A DNA stretch of 64,000 nt. Origin: GCA-003244245 sp963822695 (lineage in GTDB: Bacteria > Actinomycetota > Actinomycetes > Mycobacteriales > Pseudonocardiaceae). Below the pieces are notes generated by a model, which was not told where the DNA came from, ran no database searches, and saw nothing but the letters and a program-made list of their open reading frames with translations. The DNA is taken from contig CAWGJH010000026.1 in the NCBI GenBank assembly GCA_963822695.1, positions 62,001 through 126,000 of the forward strand, read 5' to 3'. Shown here piece after piece: positions 35,660-44,627 of the stretch (positions are counted from its first letter, which is position 1; each line of letters starts with the position of its first letter). The translations under genes and the position numbers were made by a program.

Positions 35660-36145
35660 GTGACTGTGAACGACATCCTTGATGGGCACGTCGGTCTGGA
35701 TCTGGAGTGTTTCGATCGGATCTACCTCAACGGTTGGGTACCGACCCTGCAGGTGCCTGGGCAGGTGGTCAGTTTTCTGACCCGGCATTTGGGGTTCCTG
35801 ATCACGTCTCCGGCGATCTTGGAGCGGATCGGGTTGCGGTTTCGTAAGGCGGTCGCGGAGTTCGCCGCTGACAACGGCATCCCGGTGGTTCGCTTCGCGA
35901 AGGGGCAGCGGAAGTTGGAGGTGATGCGCCCGTACCTGGACCGACTGGCCCGAGAGGGACGGACTGGGGTGGCCGCGGTCGGGGTGGCTCAGGAGTTCCA
36001 GCGGGTGTTCACCGGCACCACGTATCACTTCGAGCTCTTGCCGGTAATCACCTGTACGCGATGGTTGTCACTGAGTTTGTCACTCCCGCCACCCGCAAGT
36101 GATCAACATTGTGATAGGGCTTGCGAGCAGATGCACGTGCATTGA
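35660..36145 (+). pseudogene. Truncated member of an uncharacterised actinobacterial mobile-associated family
   Basis: From GTG 35660: VTVNDILDGHVGLDLECFDRIYLN, VVSFLTRHLGF, and FAKGQRKLEVMRPYLDR. I recognise this as the N-terminal part of a widespread actinobacterial hypothetical family often found near transposons, but I know no function. Homology ends at VFTGTT near 36020; the remaining ~40 codons are unrelated, so the C-terminal part is lost. Confidence 0.55.
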
Positions 36146-36192
36146 CGACCACATGGGCACGCGTTACCCTCCCTAATGCACGTTCAGGTGCA
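36131..36192 (+). promoter_or_regulatory. Promoter and palindromic operators of a DUF397-type leader
   Basis: The 12-bp palindrome ATGCACGTGCAT (36131-36142) touches a -35-like TTGACG (36142-36147), with TACCCT (36165-36170) 17 bp downstream. A second dyad TGCAC-N6-GTGCA lies at 36177-36192. The same TGCACGTGCAT motif occurs upstream of the DUF397 gene at 49189. Confidence 0.6.
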
Positions 36193-36218
36193 CCCACTTG
36201 AGGGGAGGGGGTAGCTCT

Positions 36219-36383
36219 ATGTCACAGTTAGTTCACGATGGCATGTCGGCCGCGGGTCTTGCCCGAGGTGGCACGAGGCGGCCCGGGCACTCCCCTGAGG
36301 ACACTCTCACCCGCTGTCGTCGGGTCCTCGGCATTAGGACGTGCATAGGGACCGTCGCCCGGGTATCCAGGGGGAGGTGGTAA
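36219..36383 (+). pseudogene. DUF397 N-terminal stub
   Basis: ATG 36219 after GGGGAGGGGG starts MSQLVHDGMSAAGLA, the typical leader of DUF397 proteins, but the WRKSRRS core never follows and the remaining ~40 codons are unrelated. The promoter region is better preserved than the gene. Confidence 0.55.
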
Positions 36384-36583
36384 CCGGGCGACGGCCAGGA
36401 TGCCAGCTTCCTGGGGGTTATCCGCTGGCGCCATCGGCGAACCGAGTGCCCATGCGGACACCCAACAATCCGTTGGACCGGCTGATGTCCTGTGGAGCCG
36501 GGTCGTACGGAGACTTCGCCGATAGCATCAGTGTGCGCTGATGCCCTGCTGTTGGCAACCGCCGATGCGGACTACCGCTGGAT

Positions 36584-36724
36584 GGCACTGTCAAGTTAGC
36601 GCCGAAGAAGATCGAGTACGCTTTTCCCGTCGCAAGGAATAGTGGTTATCTATCGAGTTGAGCTACTACATCTTGCGTGCGCTGAAGCAAAGTTGATCAT
36701 GATCATGGTTAACTTGACAGTGCC
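36584..36724. mobile_element. MITE-like element, copy 1 (141 bp)
   Basis: Perfect 15-bp terminal inverted repeats GGCACTGTCAAGTTA (36584-36598 and 36710-36724), no coding capacity. The interior matches, inverted, the element at 48234-48390 (shared blocks include CCGAAGAAGATC, AATAGTGGTTATCTATCGAG/GATAGTGGTTATCTATCGAG and AAAGTTGATCATGATCATGG). The ends begin with the same GGCACTGTCA as the IS6 remnant at 48065. No obvious target duplication. Confidence 0.85.
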
Positions 36725-36899
36725 CATTTTGCCGCAGTGATCAGGGACAATGCGGTGACTGTGAGAGACGTTGACGAGGCGGAACCCACGGGATGTCGCA
36801 CACCCGACCCCCTCACCGACGCGATCACCTTGTCCTGCTCGTGAGAACGTTCTCCTCCGTACCCCCAGCACGGGACTCAGCGAAGGAGACCAATCACAG

Positions 36900-37472
36900 A
36901 TGCGTATCCACAGCGTGGCTGGCGTACTCGCCGCCGCTGCCGCCGCCGGGGGGTTGCTCGCCGGCTGCGGCAGCAAGACCCCCACCAGCCCCGCCACCCC
37001 ACCACCACCGGCCGTGAGCGGCGCCCCGGCTACCGAGCAGCAGCAGCACAACCAAGCTGATGTCGTCTTCCTCCAGAACATGATCCCCCACCATGCCCAA
37101 GCCATCACGATGTCCCAGATGGCCCGCACCCAGGCGAGCTCATCACAGGTGAAGGATCTCGCCGCCCGGATCGAGTCTGAGCAGGGCGCGCAGATCCAGC
37201 AGATGAGCGAGTTGCTCACCGCGTGGGGCGCCCCGACTCCGGCCACCACCGGCGCCACGGGGCACGGTCAGACGCCCGGGATGACGAGCAGCGCCGGGTT
37301 CGACCGACTGTTCCTCCAGATGATGATCGTCCACCACCAAGGCGCGGTCACCATGTCCCAGACCGAACTGGCCCAGGGCACCAACTCCACCACCCGCAAT
37401 CTCGCCCAACAGATCATCAGCGCGCAGCAAGCCGAGATCAGCGAGATGCAGACCCTGCTCCAGGTGATCTGA
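36900..37472 (+). CDS. DUF305 family lipoprotein
   Basis: 190 residues: lipoprotein signal with LLAGC lipobox (Cys about residue 23), a Pro/Thr-rich linker, then a DUF305 (four-helix, ferritin-like) domain with MIPHHAQAI near residue 62 and MIVHHQGAVTMSQ near residue 143. DUF305 proteins are thought to bind metal through such His pairs. ATG 36900 is preceded by AAGGAG. The hairpin 37485-37527 follows. It appears intact amid remnants. Confidence 0.9.
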   Translation: MRIHSVAGVLAAAAAAGGLLAGCGSKTPTSPATPPPPAVSGAPATEQQQHNQADVVFLQNMIPHHAQAITMSQMARTQASSSQVKDLAARIESEQGAQIQQMSELLTAWGAPTPATTGATGHGQTPGMTSSAGFDRLFLQMMIVHHQGAVTMSQTELAQGTNSTTRNLAQQIISAQQAEISEMQTLLQVI

Positions 37473-37484
37473 CCAGGACAGCCG

Positions 37485-37527
37485 AGCGGGTGGGCCACGC
37501 CAGCAACACCATCGCGGCCCACCCGCT
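37485..37527 (+). terminator. Hairpin terminator after the DUF305 gene
   Basis: Perfect 12-bp arms AGCGGGTGGGCC (37485-37496) and its complement (37516-37527), 19-base loop, 12 bp after the stop. No T-run. Confidence 0.65.
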
Positions 37528-37725
37528 GACGGCTTCGATGCTGGCCACCCCAGCGGCGGCCACTCCGAGCCGGGTGCGCTCGCCGACCAGGGGCGGCTCT
37601 CTCAGGGGTCGGAGTGATCGGGTCTGTGGGTGCGCCTGCGTGGCTCGGGTCATCACCGTGCGCTGCCCCTCACCCGTTCGCTTGCCTATGCTGATCTGTC
37701 CGTGACCACGACGTGAGGTGTAGCC

Positions 37726-37926
37726 GTGGGTACCAGCAACGGCAGCGGCGAGGTGAAGGCCTTCACCGTGGTTGTTACCACGCAGGAGTAGTACTGCCTC
37801 TGGGAGACCGGCAAGCCGCTGCCCGCGGGGTGGCGCGCCATCGAGGTGACCGGCACCAAGGAAGAATGCGCCGATTACGCCGGTCGGAAGATCCGGGAGC
37901 AGTGGGAACAGGCGAGGAGGTCGTAA
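37726..37926 (+). pseudogene. MbtH-like protein with an amber codon
   Basis: A 66-codon frame from GTG 37726 (GAGGTG upstream): FTVVVTTQE, TAG, YCLWETGKPLPAGWRAIEVTGTKEECADYA. Spacing and the LW...P.GW...G...EC pattern are those of MbtH-like proteins, the small partners of adenylation domains in nonribosomal peptide synthesis. The TAG falls where the family has Gln of the QYS/QYC motif, consistent with a CAG to TAG change. The usual C-terminal WTDMRP is not present. No peptide synthetase is nearby. Confidence 0.6.
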
Positions 37927-38570
37927 CGGTCACGCCATCCTGCGTTCCGTCGCCGCCTTTCGCTCGCCGCCCGGGCGGGGGTTGGCCGCCGGGTTGGAGG
38001 GAGAGCGGGACACGGTGGGGGAGTTACGCGGCCACCTGTTGATCGTCGGGTGTCGCTTCCGCGGGGGTGTGGGTGACGCCGGGGTACCAGCGGCAGAGGG
38101 TGTCGGCGAGGTCGCCGGTGAGGTCGAGCCTCCCGACCAGTTGATCACATCTGTGAATAGGCGAGGCTGATGGGGTGTCGCTCGATCTGGTCGCCTTCCC
38201 TGAGACCCGTGATCAGAGCACGCGGACGGTCTGTGGACTTCCTCGCCGGAGCTCCATCGTCACGCTGGCACGTCCTTGACCACCCCGGACAGCGGCATAC
38301 CTGTGTCCGGGTAACCCGTGGTTGCCAGTAGCCGGTCGGTTCCGTGGCTCCACGCTCAACAGCTGTGGCCCGCGCGGCTTGACAGCTCCCGGCTGCGGGT
38401 GTTAGAAAATGCGCCGACAACAACGGTGGGCAGTCTGAGAAGCGCTCGCATGAGGCGGCGCAAAGGCAGGTGCACAGGAGAACGCAGGAGGTTGAGGAAC
38501 GGTCTCGGTGGAGGTGGTCGCTGCGATATTTCGGCGTACATCGGAATCAGGACAAGTTCATCCCTTCCCA
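37927..38570. other. ~640 bp without a supported gene
   Basis: Open frames on both strands are low-complexity or lack starts. I see no motif. Confidence 0.35.
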
Positions 38571-38596
38571 GGGGCCCGACCATTCGGTCGGGCCCC
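38571..38596 (+). terminator. Perfect 11-bp hairpin followed by TTTCCT
   Basis: GGGGCCCGACC, loop ATTC, and the exact complement. It looks like an intrinsic terminator on the plus strand, but no intact gene precedes it; it may belong to the transposase remnant that follows. Confidence 0.65.
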
Positions 38597-38599
38597 TTT

Positions 38600-38788
38600 C
38601 CTGTGCCTGACGTCAGCTACCCGGACAACAACGAGAAGTTCGGCCGCTCCGGCAACGACACCGCCCCCGGCCCGTTCCCCCAGTCCACCTCGTCGCCTTG
38701 GGCGAGTGCGGCACCCACGCCGTCGTCGACGCCGTGCTAGGACCGGTCACCACCGATGAGAGATCCGCACTGTCACCACGGGGCTAAG
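38600..38788 (+). pseudogene. IS4-type transposase fragment
   Basis: VSYPDNNEKFGRSGN...GPFPQ in one frame continues as LVALGECGTHAVVDAVLGP in another, matching the PDTPENRxxFGRPG...QVRLVALVECGTHA region of IS4-family transposases. Both flanks are lost and one frameshift lies near 38685. Confidence 0.6.
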
Positions 38789-39539
38789 CCGTGAGCAGCG
38801 AACCCGCGAGCACCGCCAAGTGCGACGAGCCCACTCCCACCAGCCGACGGAGGGGGCTAATCAACGTGCGGCAAGATCGCGCACGGGTGATGGCGGACCT
38901 CCCGAGCCCGTCCGACTCCACGCACAACCACCGACCTCGAGCAGTCCGACGGATCACTCCCAGGACCACAGCAGCATCAAGCATCGAGTCAGAGCACCCC
39001 GGCACCGGCGGGCACATCCTCACCCTCAACCAGCAGCCGGGACTCGACACGTGGCCACTCTGCGTTGCTGCCGAATTTGCCTCTATGGGAGCTGACGCCG
39101 CCTGCGGCGGCGCGGACGTGGCGAGTTATATCGTCCTTCTCGCCTGCCCGCCGGGCCGATCCCGTTCGCTGCGCGCGGCCTGCTGACCGTGCTCGCGCGG
39201 ACCGGCTCGGCGGGCGTACGTGGTCACCAGTTGCTGGCAGTGCCCACCGCAAGCGGCCGGATTGGGGGGACCGTGTCCAGCACGCTGGCAGTGCATGCAG
39301 GCACCGGCAGCGAAGATGTCATCCTCGGTGCCTCGGTGGATCGTCCACGCCGGGGCGTCGCCTATAGAGACCGCTGCGCGATGGCCTGCGGCCGGTTTTG
39401 GCACCGCCGCCCTGATGAGATCAGCGGCCGGGACGAGGAGGAGCCCCCCGACCAGATGGAAGCAGGCACCGGCCCAGGCACCGGCCCAGGGTGGGAAGCA
39501 CCATAAACAGCCACCATCCCCGTCTGCGGTGGCCCGTCG
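38789..39539. other. ~750 bp with no confident gene
   Basis: On the minus strand the frame following the kinase fragment contains a Cys-rich stretch (CMHC, 12 residues, CGGHC near 39230-39300) that looks like a zinc ribbon, but it has no start of its own and continues out of the broken kinase. Not called as a gene. Confidence 0.35.
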
Positions 39540-40075
39540 CATCGAGAGGTCCTCGAGCGGGCGTGCCAGCCGCCGGGCCTTACGGCGGGCGACCAACCAG
39601 ACCGCACTGATGGCCAGGCCGCTCAGGCTGAGCATGGCCAGCCACACCAGCGCAACCTGCCGGTAGATCGCGGCGCGCGGGCTAGCGGCCCGCGCGGCAC
39701 CGATCACATCGCTGTCGTGGGTCACCGGTACGGCCACGACTAGATCACCGTTGAAGTCCCTGGTGTTGATCTCACCGTCGCGTAGGGCGTGATAAACCGC
39801 TTGGTCCCCGCCTTCGGGCCCGGTGCCCAGGATGCGATGGCCGCGATTCACATAGACCGCGCGGTGGGTCCCGTCCTTGGGTTCGTGAAGCTTGGTCGGC
39901 GTGGTGCCGCGGAGCACGTCCGGCGTGACCGCCGCCGCGCCGTCGGCCACTCGCAGCAGGCTTACTCGCTCGTCGTTCAGCGCATACTTCAGCGCGCCAG
40001 CGGCCAGCGGCCAGCGGCCCACCGAACAGGACGATGGCGAGCACGGGGCCGACGATCCGAGTCCGCAGAAGAGTT
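39540..40075 (-). pseudogene. Sensor histidine kinase, N-terminal sensor/HAMP fragment
   Basis: LRTRIVGPVLAIVLF (first helix), LKYALNDERVSLLRVADGA, TPDVLRGTTPTKLHEP (extracellular sensor), AIYRQVALVWLAMLSLSGLA (second helix) and RRKARRLARPLEDLS (HAMP). The kinase core is missing. Its upstream end is joined to the STAND NTPase remnant in frame. A frameshift lies at the CCAGCGG triple repeat (39997-40017): removing one 7-bp unit gives PLAAGALKYALNDERV, the expected family sequence. Confidence 0.7.
39997..40017. repeat. Three tandem CCAGCGG units causing a frameshift
   Basis: Three exact 7-bp units. Two units would keep the histidine kinase frame open across this point; three break it. Confidence 0.85.
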
Positions 40076-41762
40076 CTGCTGCGTCCCACCAAGTCGCGAA
40101 CCTCGGCTGGGATGTCATCTGATCGTTCGGCTAACCAGCGTTCAGCCTCGCTGACGCGCACCTGGGGGAGCAGCTCGTTCTCGGCCACGCGGTCTTCCAT
40201 GGTAACCAGCCAGCGTTGGAAGCCCGCGTCGGAATCCACCCACGCGGTATGTCCGGTTGTGTCATCGTCAATCATCAGCAGGCGGCGGCGGGCCAAGTCC
40301 TCGACCACTTCCACGTCACGGGCGAGACGGTCTCGTCCCACGACCCGCCGGGTTGCCTGCGCAGCCCCTTCACGGCTACAGACCAGGGCAAGCATCACCC
40401 GCCGGACCCGGTCCCCCAGCCCGCGTTCCTCCAGCTCAGCAAAGACACCGTCGGCGTACCGATCGAGGGCTCCCTCGACACCACCGAGGGAATGGTAGTC
40501 GGCGAAAGTCAACCGCCCCCGGCGCTGGCGGGCCCACAGCTCAGTCAACGCGAACTCCATCAACGGCAACCCACCGCCGCTTCCCGCGGCATCGATCGCG
40601 ATCTGTCTGGCCAGCCCGTCGTCATACTGCACACCGCGCACCCGCGCCGGTTCGCTCACCGCGCGCTCCAACGTCGCCACACCCATCGGAGACAGCGGCA
40701 GCAGTCGATCCTGCAATCGGGATCCGACATCGACGTGGTCCAGCAACGACCGAAGGAAATCGGCCCGCAACGTACACACCAGCCGGTAGGGCACGTCATC
40801 AACGTTCGCGGCGGGCAACACCCGGTTCCAGGAACTCAGCTCTTTCCCCGGCCGGACAGGTGGTGAACATCTCTTCGAACTGGTCAGCCTGGAGCAGGAT
40901 GCACCTGCCAGTCAGCACGCTCCGCCAACCCGCCAGCCCTTCGTCACGTATCTGTTCACCGCGCCGGTCCACGACATCGCTGCTCAGCCCTTGGTCGGCC
41001 CCCTCCAGGTCATACAGTGCCTTGGCCAACGCGAAAAACGGCGCCTCCCCGGGCCTGAACGTGGCCACGGCCCACTGTCCCGTACCCAGCAGCGCGGGAA
41101 ACAACCCGGCGGTGACCAGCGAGGACTTGCCCACCCCGGACGGCCCGACCACCACAACCAGGCCACGCTCGTTCACCATCCGCCGAAGCCGTACCGCCTC
41201 CTCTTCCCGCCCGACAAACAATCCCGCCTCGGCATCCTCAGCGCGAAATGGCAACAGGCCCCGGTACGGGCAGGCCGGCACACTCTCCAACACCTCCGGC
41301 CAGACATCCACCAGGCGGGCCACCGGGATCGCGTACGCGTCCCGGACATCCTGGTCCCGACTCGCGACGGTGAGCATCCCCACCACGGCATCCCCGACAC
41401 CGTCGCACCACAGCCGGGGAACCACTGTAACCCGGCTGCGCGCGGAAAGCAGCCTCACAATCGGCATCCAGCTGGATCATCCCGCCGCCTACCGCACCAC
41501 CCAGCCGGCAGCGCGCCCACGCCCCCTCCCGCCGCGGCGGCTCACCCGGATAACCGAACAGGTTGACCTCCGCCTCCCGGACACCCACCACCTCAGCCAA
41601 CCGCGCCGGACCCGCCCCCACCGGCAAACCCTCCCCGACCAGGACCAGACCAGCCACATCCCCGCCCGCGACCCCCGAAGCCGGCGGCGGCACCCACACT
41701 TCCACCCGGCAACTCCGCAACGGAGCCCCCTCCTGATCCCCCAAGACCGGAAAATCCATGGC
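40076..41762 (-). pseudogene. Trypsin-like protease-STAND NTPase fusion (nSTAND1 type), broken
   Basis: Three frames in succession. First (41759-~41420): RVEVWVPPP, GGDVAGLVL (likely catalytic Asp), GYSGSPAVV (catalytic Ser GxSGxP); the His-containing N-terminus is gone. Second (~41415-~40830): DAYAIPVARLVDVWPEV, CPYRGLLPF, FVGREEE, Walker A GPSGVGKSSLV, LLQADQFEEMF (Walker B). Third (~40820-40076): YRLVCTLRADFLRSL, LPLMEFALTELWARQ, DDIPAEVRDLVGRS. The order protease-STAND is a known actinobacterial conflict/signalling architecture. The normal C-terminal repeats are missing and replaced by kinase sequence. Confidence 0.75.
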
Positions 41763-41810
41763 CTGCCGCAGCCTGTCCGGAACTGGGCCGTCTCGAGGGT
41801 GAGAAGGCCG

Positions 41811-42480
41811 TTAGATTCGGGTGGCGATCTGGCGGGCTATTCGGGCTAGCTCCCGGGTGTCGCTGCTGGGTCGGGCTTCCAGCGCTGTGGTCAGCGGCAC
41901 CAGCCGCTCCCGTCGCGCGGCGAGGGAGTGCAGGGTGCTCACCTCCTCGATGGCCTGGCGGGCCAGCGTCAGCCCCCGAGGTTCCCCGGCCTGTATGTGT
42001 ACCTCGGCGAGGAGGAGTGCGGCTAGTGTGCGGCCCCGGCGGTGGCTCTCGCTGTAGGTGCGCAGCGCGCTGGTGCGAACTGCTCGGCGGCTTCGAGCTG
42101 ACCCAGGTCCAGATGAATCCCCGCGGTCGCGCGATCCATGCCTGCGCGTTCGACGGCATCGCGGGGTTCCCACCCGTCGTGCGCCTTAGCGAGGTAGCGG
42201 GTGGCCTCATGGGGCCGCCCATGAATGCGTAGGCGATCGCGGAATTCAGGTTCAGCCGCTCGGTGAGGGTCGGCAGTCGGGGGTAGTCGGGACGTGTGGT
42301 TGCCCGTGCGGACTTGCTGGCGGAGAAGCCACCGAGCTGGAATAGCTTGAGCGCGTCGTTGGGGTGCCCGTTGCGGACCAGCGTCGCCCCGGCACCTCAG
42401 GTGGCGTAGGCGTCCCCGGCCTCAGCGGCCAGCCGCAGAGCACGGGTGAGGTAGCCCGTCCCGTCCCACCCGGAGTCATA
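41811..42480 (-). pseudogene. TPR-containing XRE-type regulator, C-terminal part, degraded
   Basis: The 3' end is clear: RTYSESHRRGRTLAALLLAEVHIQAGEPRGL and SSDTRELARIARQIATRI, the usual C-terminus of actinobacterial HTH-TPR regulators. Upstream, pieces in different frames match the same family (GYLTRALRLAAEAGDAYA, HPNDALKLFQLGGFSASK, RLNLNSAIAYAF, GWEPRDAVERAGMDRATAGIHLDLGQLE), separated by stops and frame changes. The DNA-binding part is absent. Confidence 0.65.
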
Positions 42481-42889
42481 GCAACATCAGTCCGCCTCGA
42501 CGTGCAGCTCGGCCAGCGCGGCGGCTCAAAATCCTTCGTAAACCGGGCAGAAGCTGGGGATCCCTGGGGCGTGTCCAGGCCATCAGCCGGTGCCGGTGTC
42601 GATCACCGAGACGGTGTTGGAGTAGAGAGAGGAGCTGCCGGAGCCCGGGCAGCCGCCCCTTGAAGCCGACTTCGCCAACCAGCACCGTTGATGAGCCGCT
42701 CCTGCCACCGGATGGGTTGTCCTCATCGATGACGGGGACCTCTGGAGCTTGAACTGGGAGGTGAGCGGGCGACACGGGCTGTCAAGGTGCGGTGAAGACA
42801 GGCCTAGGACCTTCACGATCTGTGATCACGACAATGATCACGAGACGAGGATTGAGGAGCGCCCCAGGTGGTCACAGAAGCTACTGGCT
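42481..42889. other. No supported gene; possible beta-propeller scrap
   Basis: A minus-strand peptide near 42595-42640 reads YSNTVSVIDTGTG, the repeat signature of YVTN beta-propeller proteins, but only one repeat is present. Confidence 0.3.
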
Positions 42890-43138
42890 CAGTGCGCCGC
42901 AGGTGGTGCTCACCGAGTGGGCGGGGGCCAGCGCGACCGCGCAGGTACGCCACCGGGATCGTGGACTTCACCCCGGGCCGCCCGCTGCGGCTGCTGGACC
43001 TGGTTAACGGCCGCTCCGGGGCTGTGCTGGCCGACTGGCTGGCCGGCGGCGAGGATTGGAGGACCAGATCGTCACCGCTACGCTGGACCGTTTCGGGGCT
43101 ACTTGACCGCGTTGGCTGACCAGTGGGAACAGAGCTGA
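42890..43138 (+). pseudogene. ISL3-family transposase fragment
   Basis: IVDFTPGRPLRLLDLVNGRSGAVLADWL followed, with frame changes near 43065-43100, by ATLD / PFRGYLTALADQW. This is the central region of ISL3 (IS204/IS1001/IS1165) transposases (VDLxPGRP...LLDxVxGR...ATLDPFRGY). Both ends are lost. Confidence 0.6.
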
Positions 43139-43240
43139 CTGGCGTCCTCGGATCAGGTTGCTGGCCACACCGTGCGGACAATGAGTGAGGACTCCCGCGT
43201 TTGCGGTATCGTCGTCGAGTCAGGGAAGAGGACGCAAGCC

Positions 43241-43513
43241 GTGGAGCACCAACACATCGCGCACGACCTGGCCGACGCGTTCGGTCCCTTCGATCGGGCT
43301 CGCCTTGTCCGGATGAGCGAGGCCGGTCGGGCGAGTCAGCTAGACGCCCGTCAGCTGCTCTATGACTACGTGGAGGGGTTGTGGGCAGACATCACGCGGG
43401 CCGGGGAGCGCCCCGGCGTGGGAGACAAGTACCAGGCGATCGCGGCGATGCGGGAGCTGACCGGGGTGTTGCGGACAGTCGCTTTCGAGGCGGTGTACGA
43501 CGCGCCGGAGTGA
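43241..43513 (+). CDS. Small hypothetical protein
   Basis: About 90 residues from GTG 43241, with GGGAAGAGG about 10 bases upstream (the frame is open to ATG 43178). It is an acidic helical protein with DLADAFGPFDRARLVRMSE, LDARQLLYDYVEGLW and YQAIAAMRELTGVLRTVA. I do not recognise the family. A second small frame follows after 92 bp and may be a partner. Confidence 0.5.
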   Translation: MEHQHIAHDLADAFGPFDRARLVRMSEAGRASQLDARQLLYDYVEGLWADITRAGERPGVGDKYQAIAAMRELTGVLRTVAFEAVYDAPE

Positions 43514-43605
43514 GTGGTCCGGCCACCTGGCATGGCACCGAACCGCGACATCGGTGTCAGATCCTCGCGGCCCCAGCGGCACCCGCGACCGGGGAAAGGC
43601 ACAAC

Positions 43606-43851
43606 TTGACTGATCATGTAACACCACACAACCAGGACGACGGGCTGTTCCGCGTGGCTGGGCAAGCAGACGAGCGGCAGCTGGCGTCAGACGTCACTAC
43701 TGACGTGAGACCAGTGACGCGACCGTCCCGGGACCTGTTCCACCACGCTGTTGACCACGGAGCTGCGGAGTACCAGCGTCCGACTACTCAGCGCGACGAG
43801 GCGGCGATGCGGTCGCTGCGGTTTCCCTTCGACGAAGACGACTGTCGATAG
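43606..43851 (+). CDS. Small hypothetical protein (TTG start)
   Basis: 81 residues from TTG 43606, preceded at 7 bases by GGGGAAAGG. Charged and without membrane segments: DDGLFRVAGQADERQLASD, RDLFHHAVDHGAAEYQ, SLRFPFDEDDCR at the C-terminus. Possibly co-transcribed with the preceding small gene. Function unknown; existence rests on the ribosome site and reading frame. Confidence 0.4.
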   Translation: MTDHVTPHNQDDGLFRVAGQADERQLASDVTTDVRPVTRPSRDLFHHAVDHGAAEYQRPTTQRDEAAMRSLRFPFDEDDCR

Positions 43852-44160
43852 CGGGCAAGTCGGTGCCATTTGCATGTTTGGTCGTCGGTGGTGAGTGAGG
43901 ACCGGTGCTGAGATAATTCGTCTGCGACCCGCTTGAGTTCGGCCACCCAGGATCGCGAGTGTGGCGGGGGAACACCTGTCTCCGTGCGGCCGGATGCCTA
44001 GTGTGGAGGGTCTGGCGTCGATCATGGGGTTTGAGCTGCACTGATGTTGGCCTGCGGGTACCCAGCGGAGAGGGGACGTGAGTGACCGATGTTGACCCTT
44101 CGCGACCCTGAGAAGGGGGACGCGGGGGACGCGCCCGGCTAGACATGGAGGTTCACGTCC
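43852..44160. other. No identifiable gene
   Basis: About 310 bp; no frame with a supported start or motif on either strand. Confidence 0.35.
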
Positions 44161-44373
44161 TTAGCGGGGGAGAGATCTGAGCCCTGCGATTATTAAATGC
44201 GAGCGGGTTCCTGATCGGAATCGCGTGACGTGGGTGTGCGGGGGTGCGCCGGGTGAGGTCTGCGGGCAGTCTGTGGTCACCTGGAGGGACTCGCCGAGCT
44301 GATACGCCTGAGCGATCCCCACCGGTTGGAACACCCTGACTGGCACGGTTGCGGTCGGGGTATCTTCGGACAT
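44161..44373 (-). CDS. Small hypothetical protein
   Basis: 70 residues from ATG 44373: VPVRVFQPVGIAQAYQLGESLQ and a basic C-terminus. No strong ribosome site and no recognised family. It is divergent to the CsbD gene, 59 bp away. Kept at low confidence. Confidence 0.3.
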   Translation of the reverse strand: MSEDTPTATVPVRVFQPVGIAQAYQLGESLQVTTDCPQTSPGAPPHTHVTRFRSGTRSHLIIAGLRSLPR

Positions 44374-44432
44374 GCCGGTGGTGTCCCGAGCAGGGGTCCG
44401 GGCCACTCTCGACGATGAGGAAGGAGGCTGTT

Positions 44433-44627
44433 GTGAGCTTCGCGGATAAGTTCAGGGGCAAGGCTCAGGAGCTGCGCGGCCGTATCAGGCGGAATACTGG
44501 CGAGGTCACCGGCGACAGGGGTCTTCAGGCAGAGGGCAGGGCTGATGAGGTGATGGGCAACCTGAGGCAGGCTGGCGAGAAGATCAAGGATGCGTTCCGC
44601 GGGCGGGGTACTCGCCGCCGGTACTAG
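44433..44627 (+). CDS. CsbD-like stress protein
   Basis: A 64-residue CsbD-family protein: SFADKFRGKAQELRG, TGDRGLQAEGRADEVMGNL and GEKIKDAF, the heptad-like helical pattern of CsbD. GTG 44433 has AAGGAGG 5 bases upstream, much better than the upstream ATG 44415, whose frame encodes the ribosome site. CsbD homologues are general-stress proteins of unclear biochemical role. It is very basic at the C-terminus. Confidence 0.85.
   Translation: MSFADKFRGKAQELRGRIRRNTGEVTGDRGLQAEGRADEVMGNLRQAGEKIKDAFRGRGTRRRY

Noticed and set aside
40257..41849. 530-codon plus-strand frame opposite the STAND remnant
   Set aside because: Pro/Thr/Ser/Arg-rich antisense reading; the minus strand has Walker motifs.
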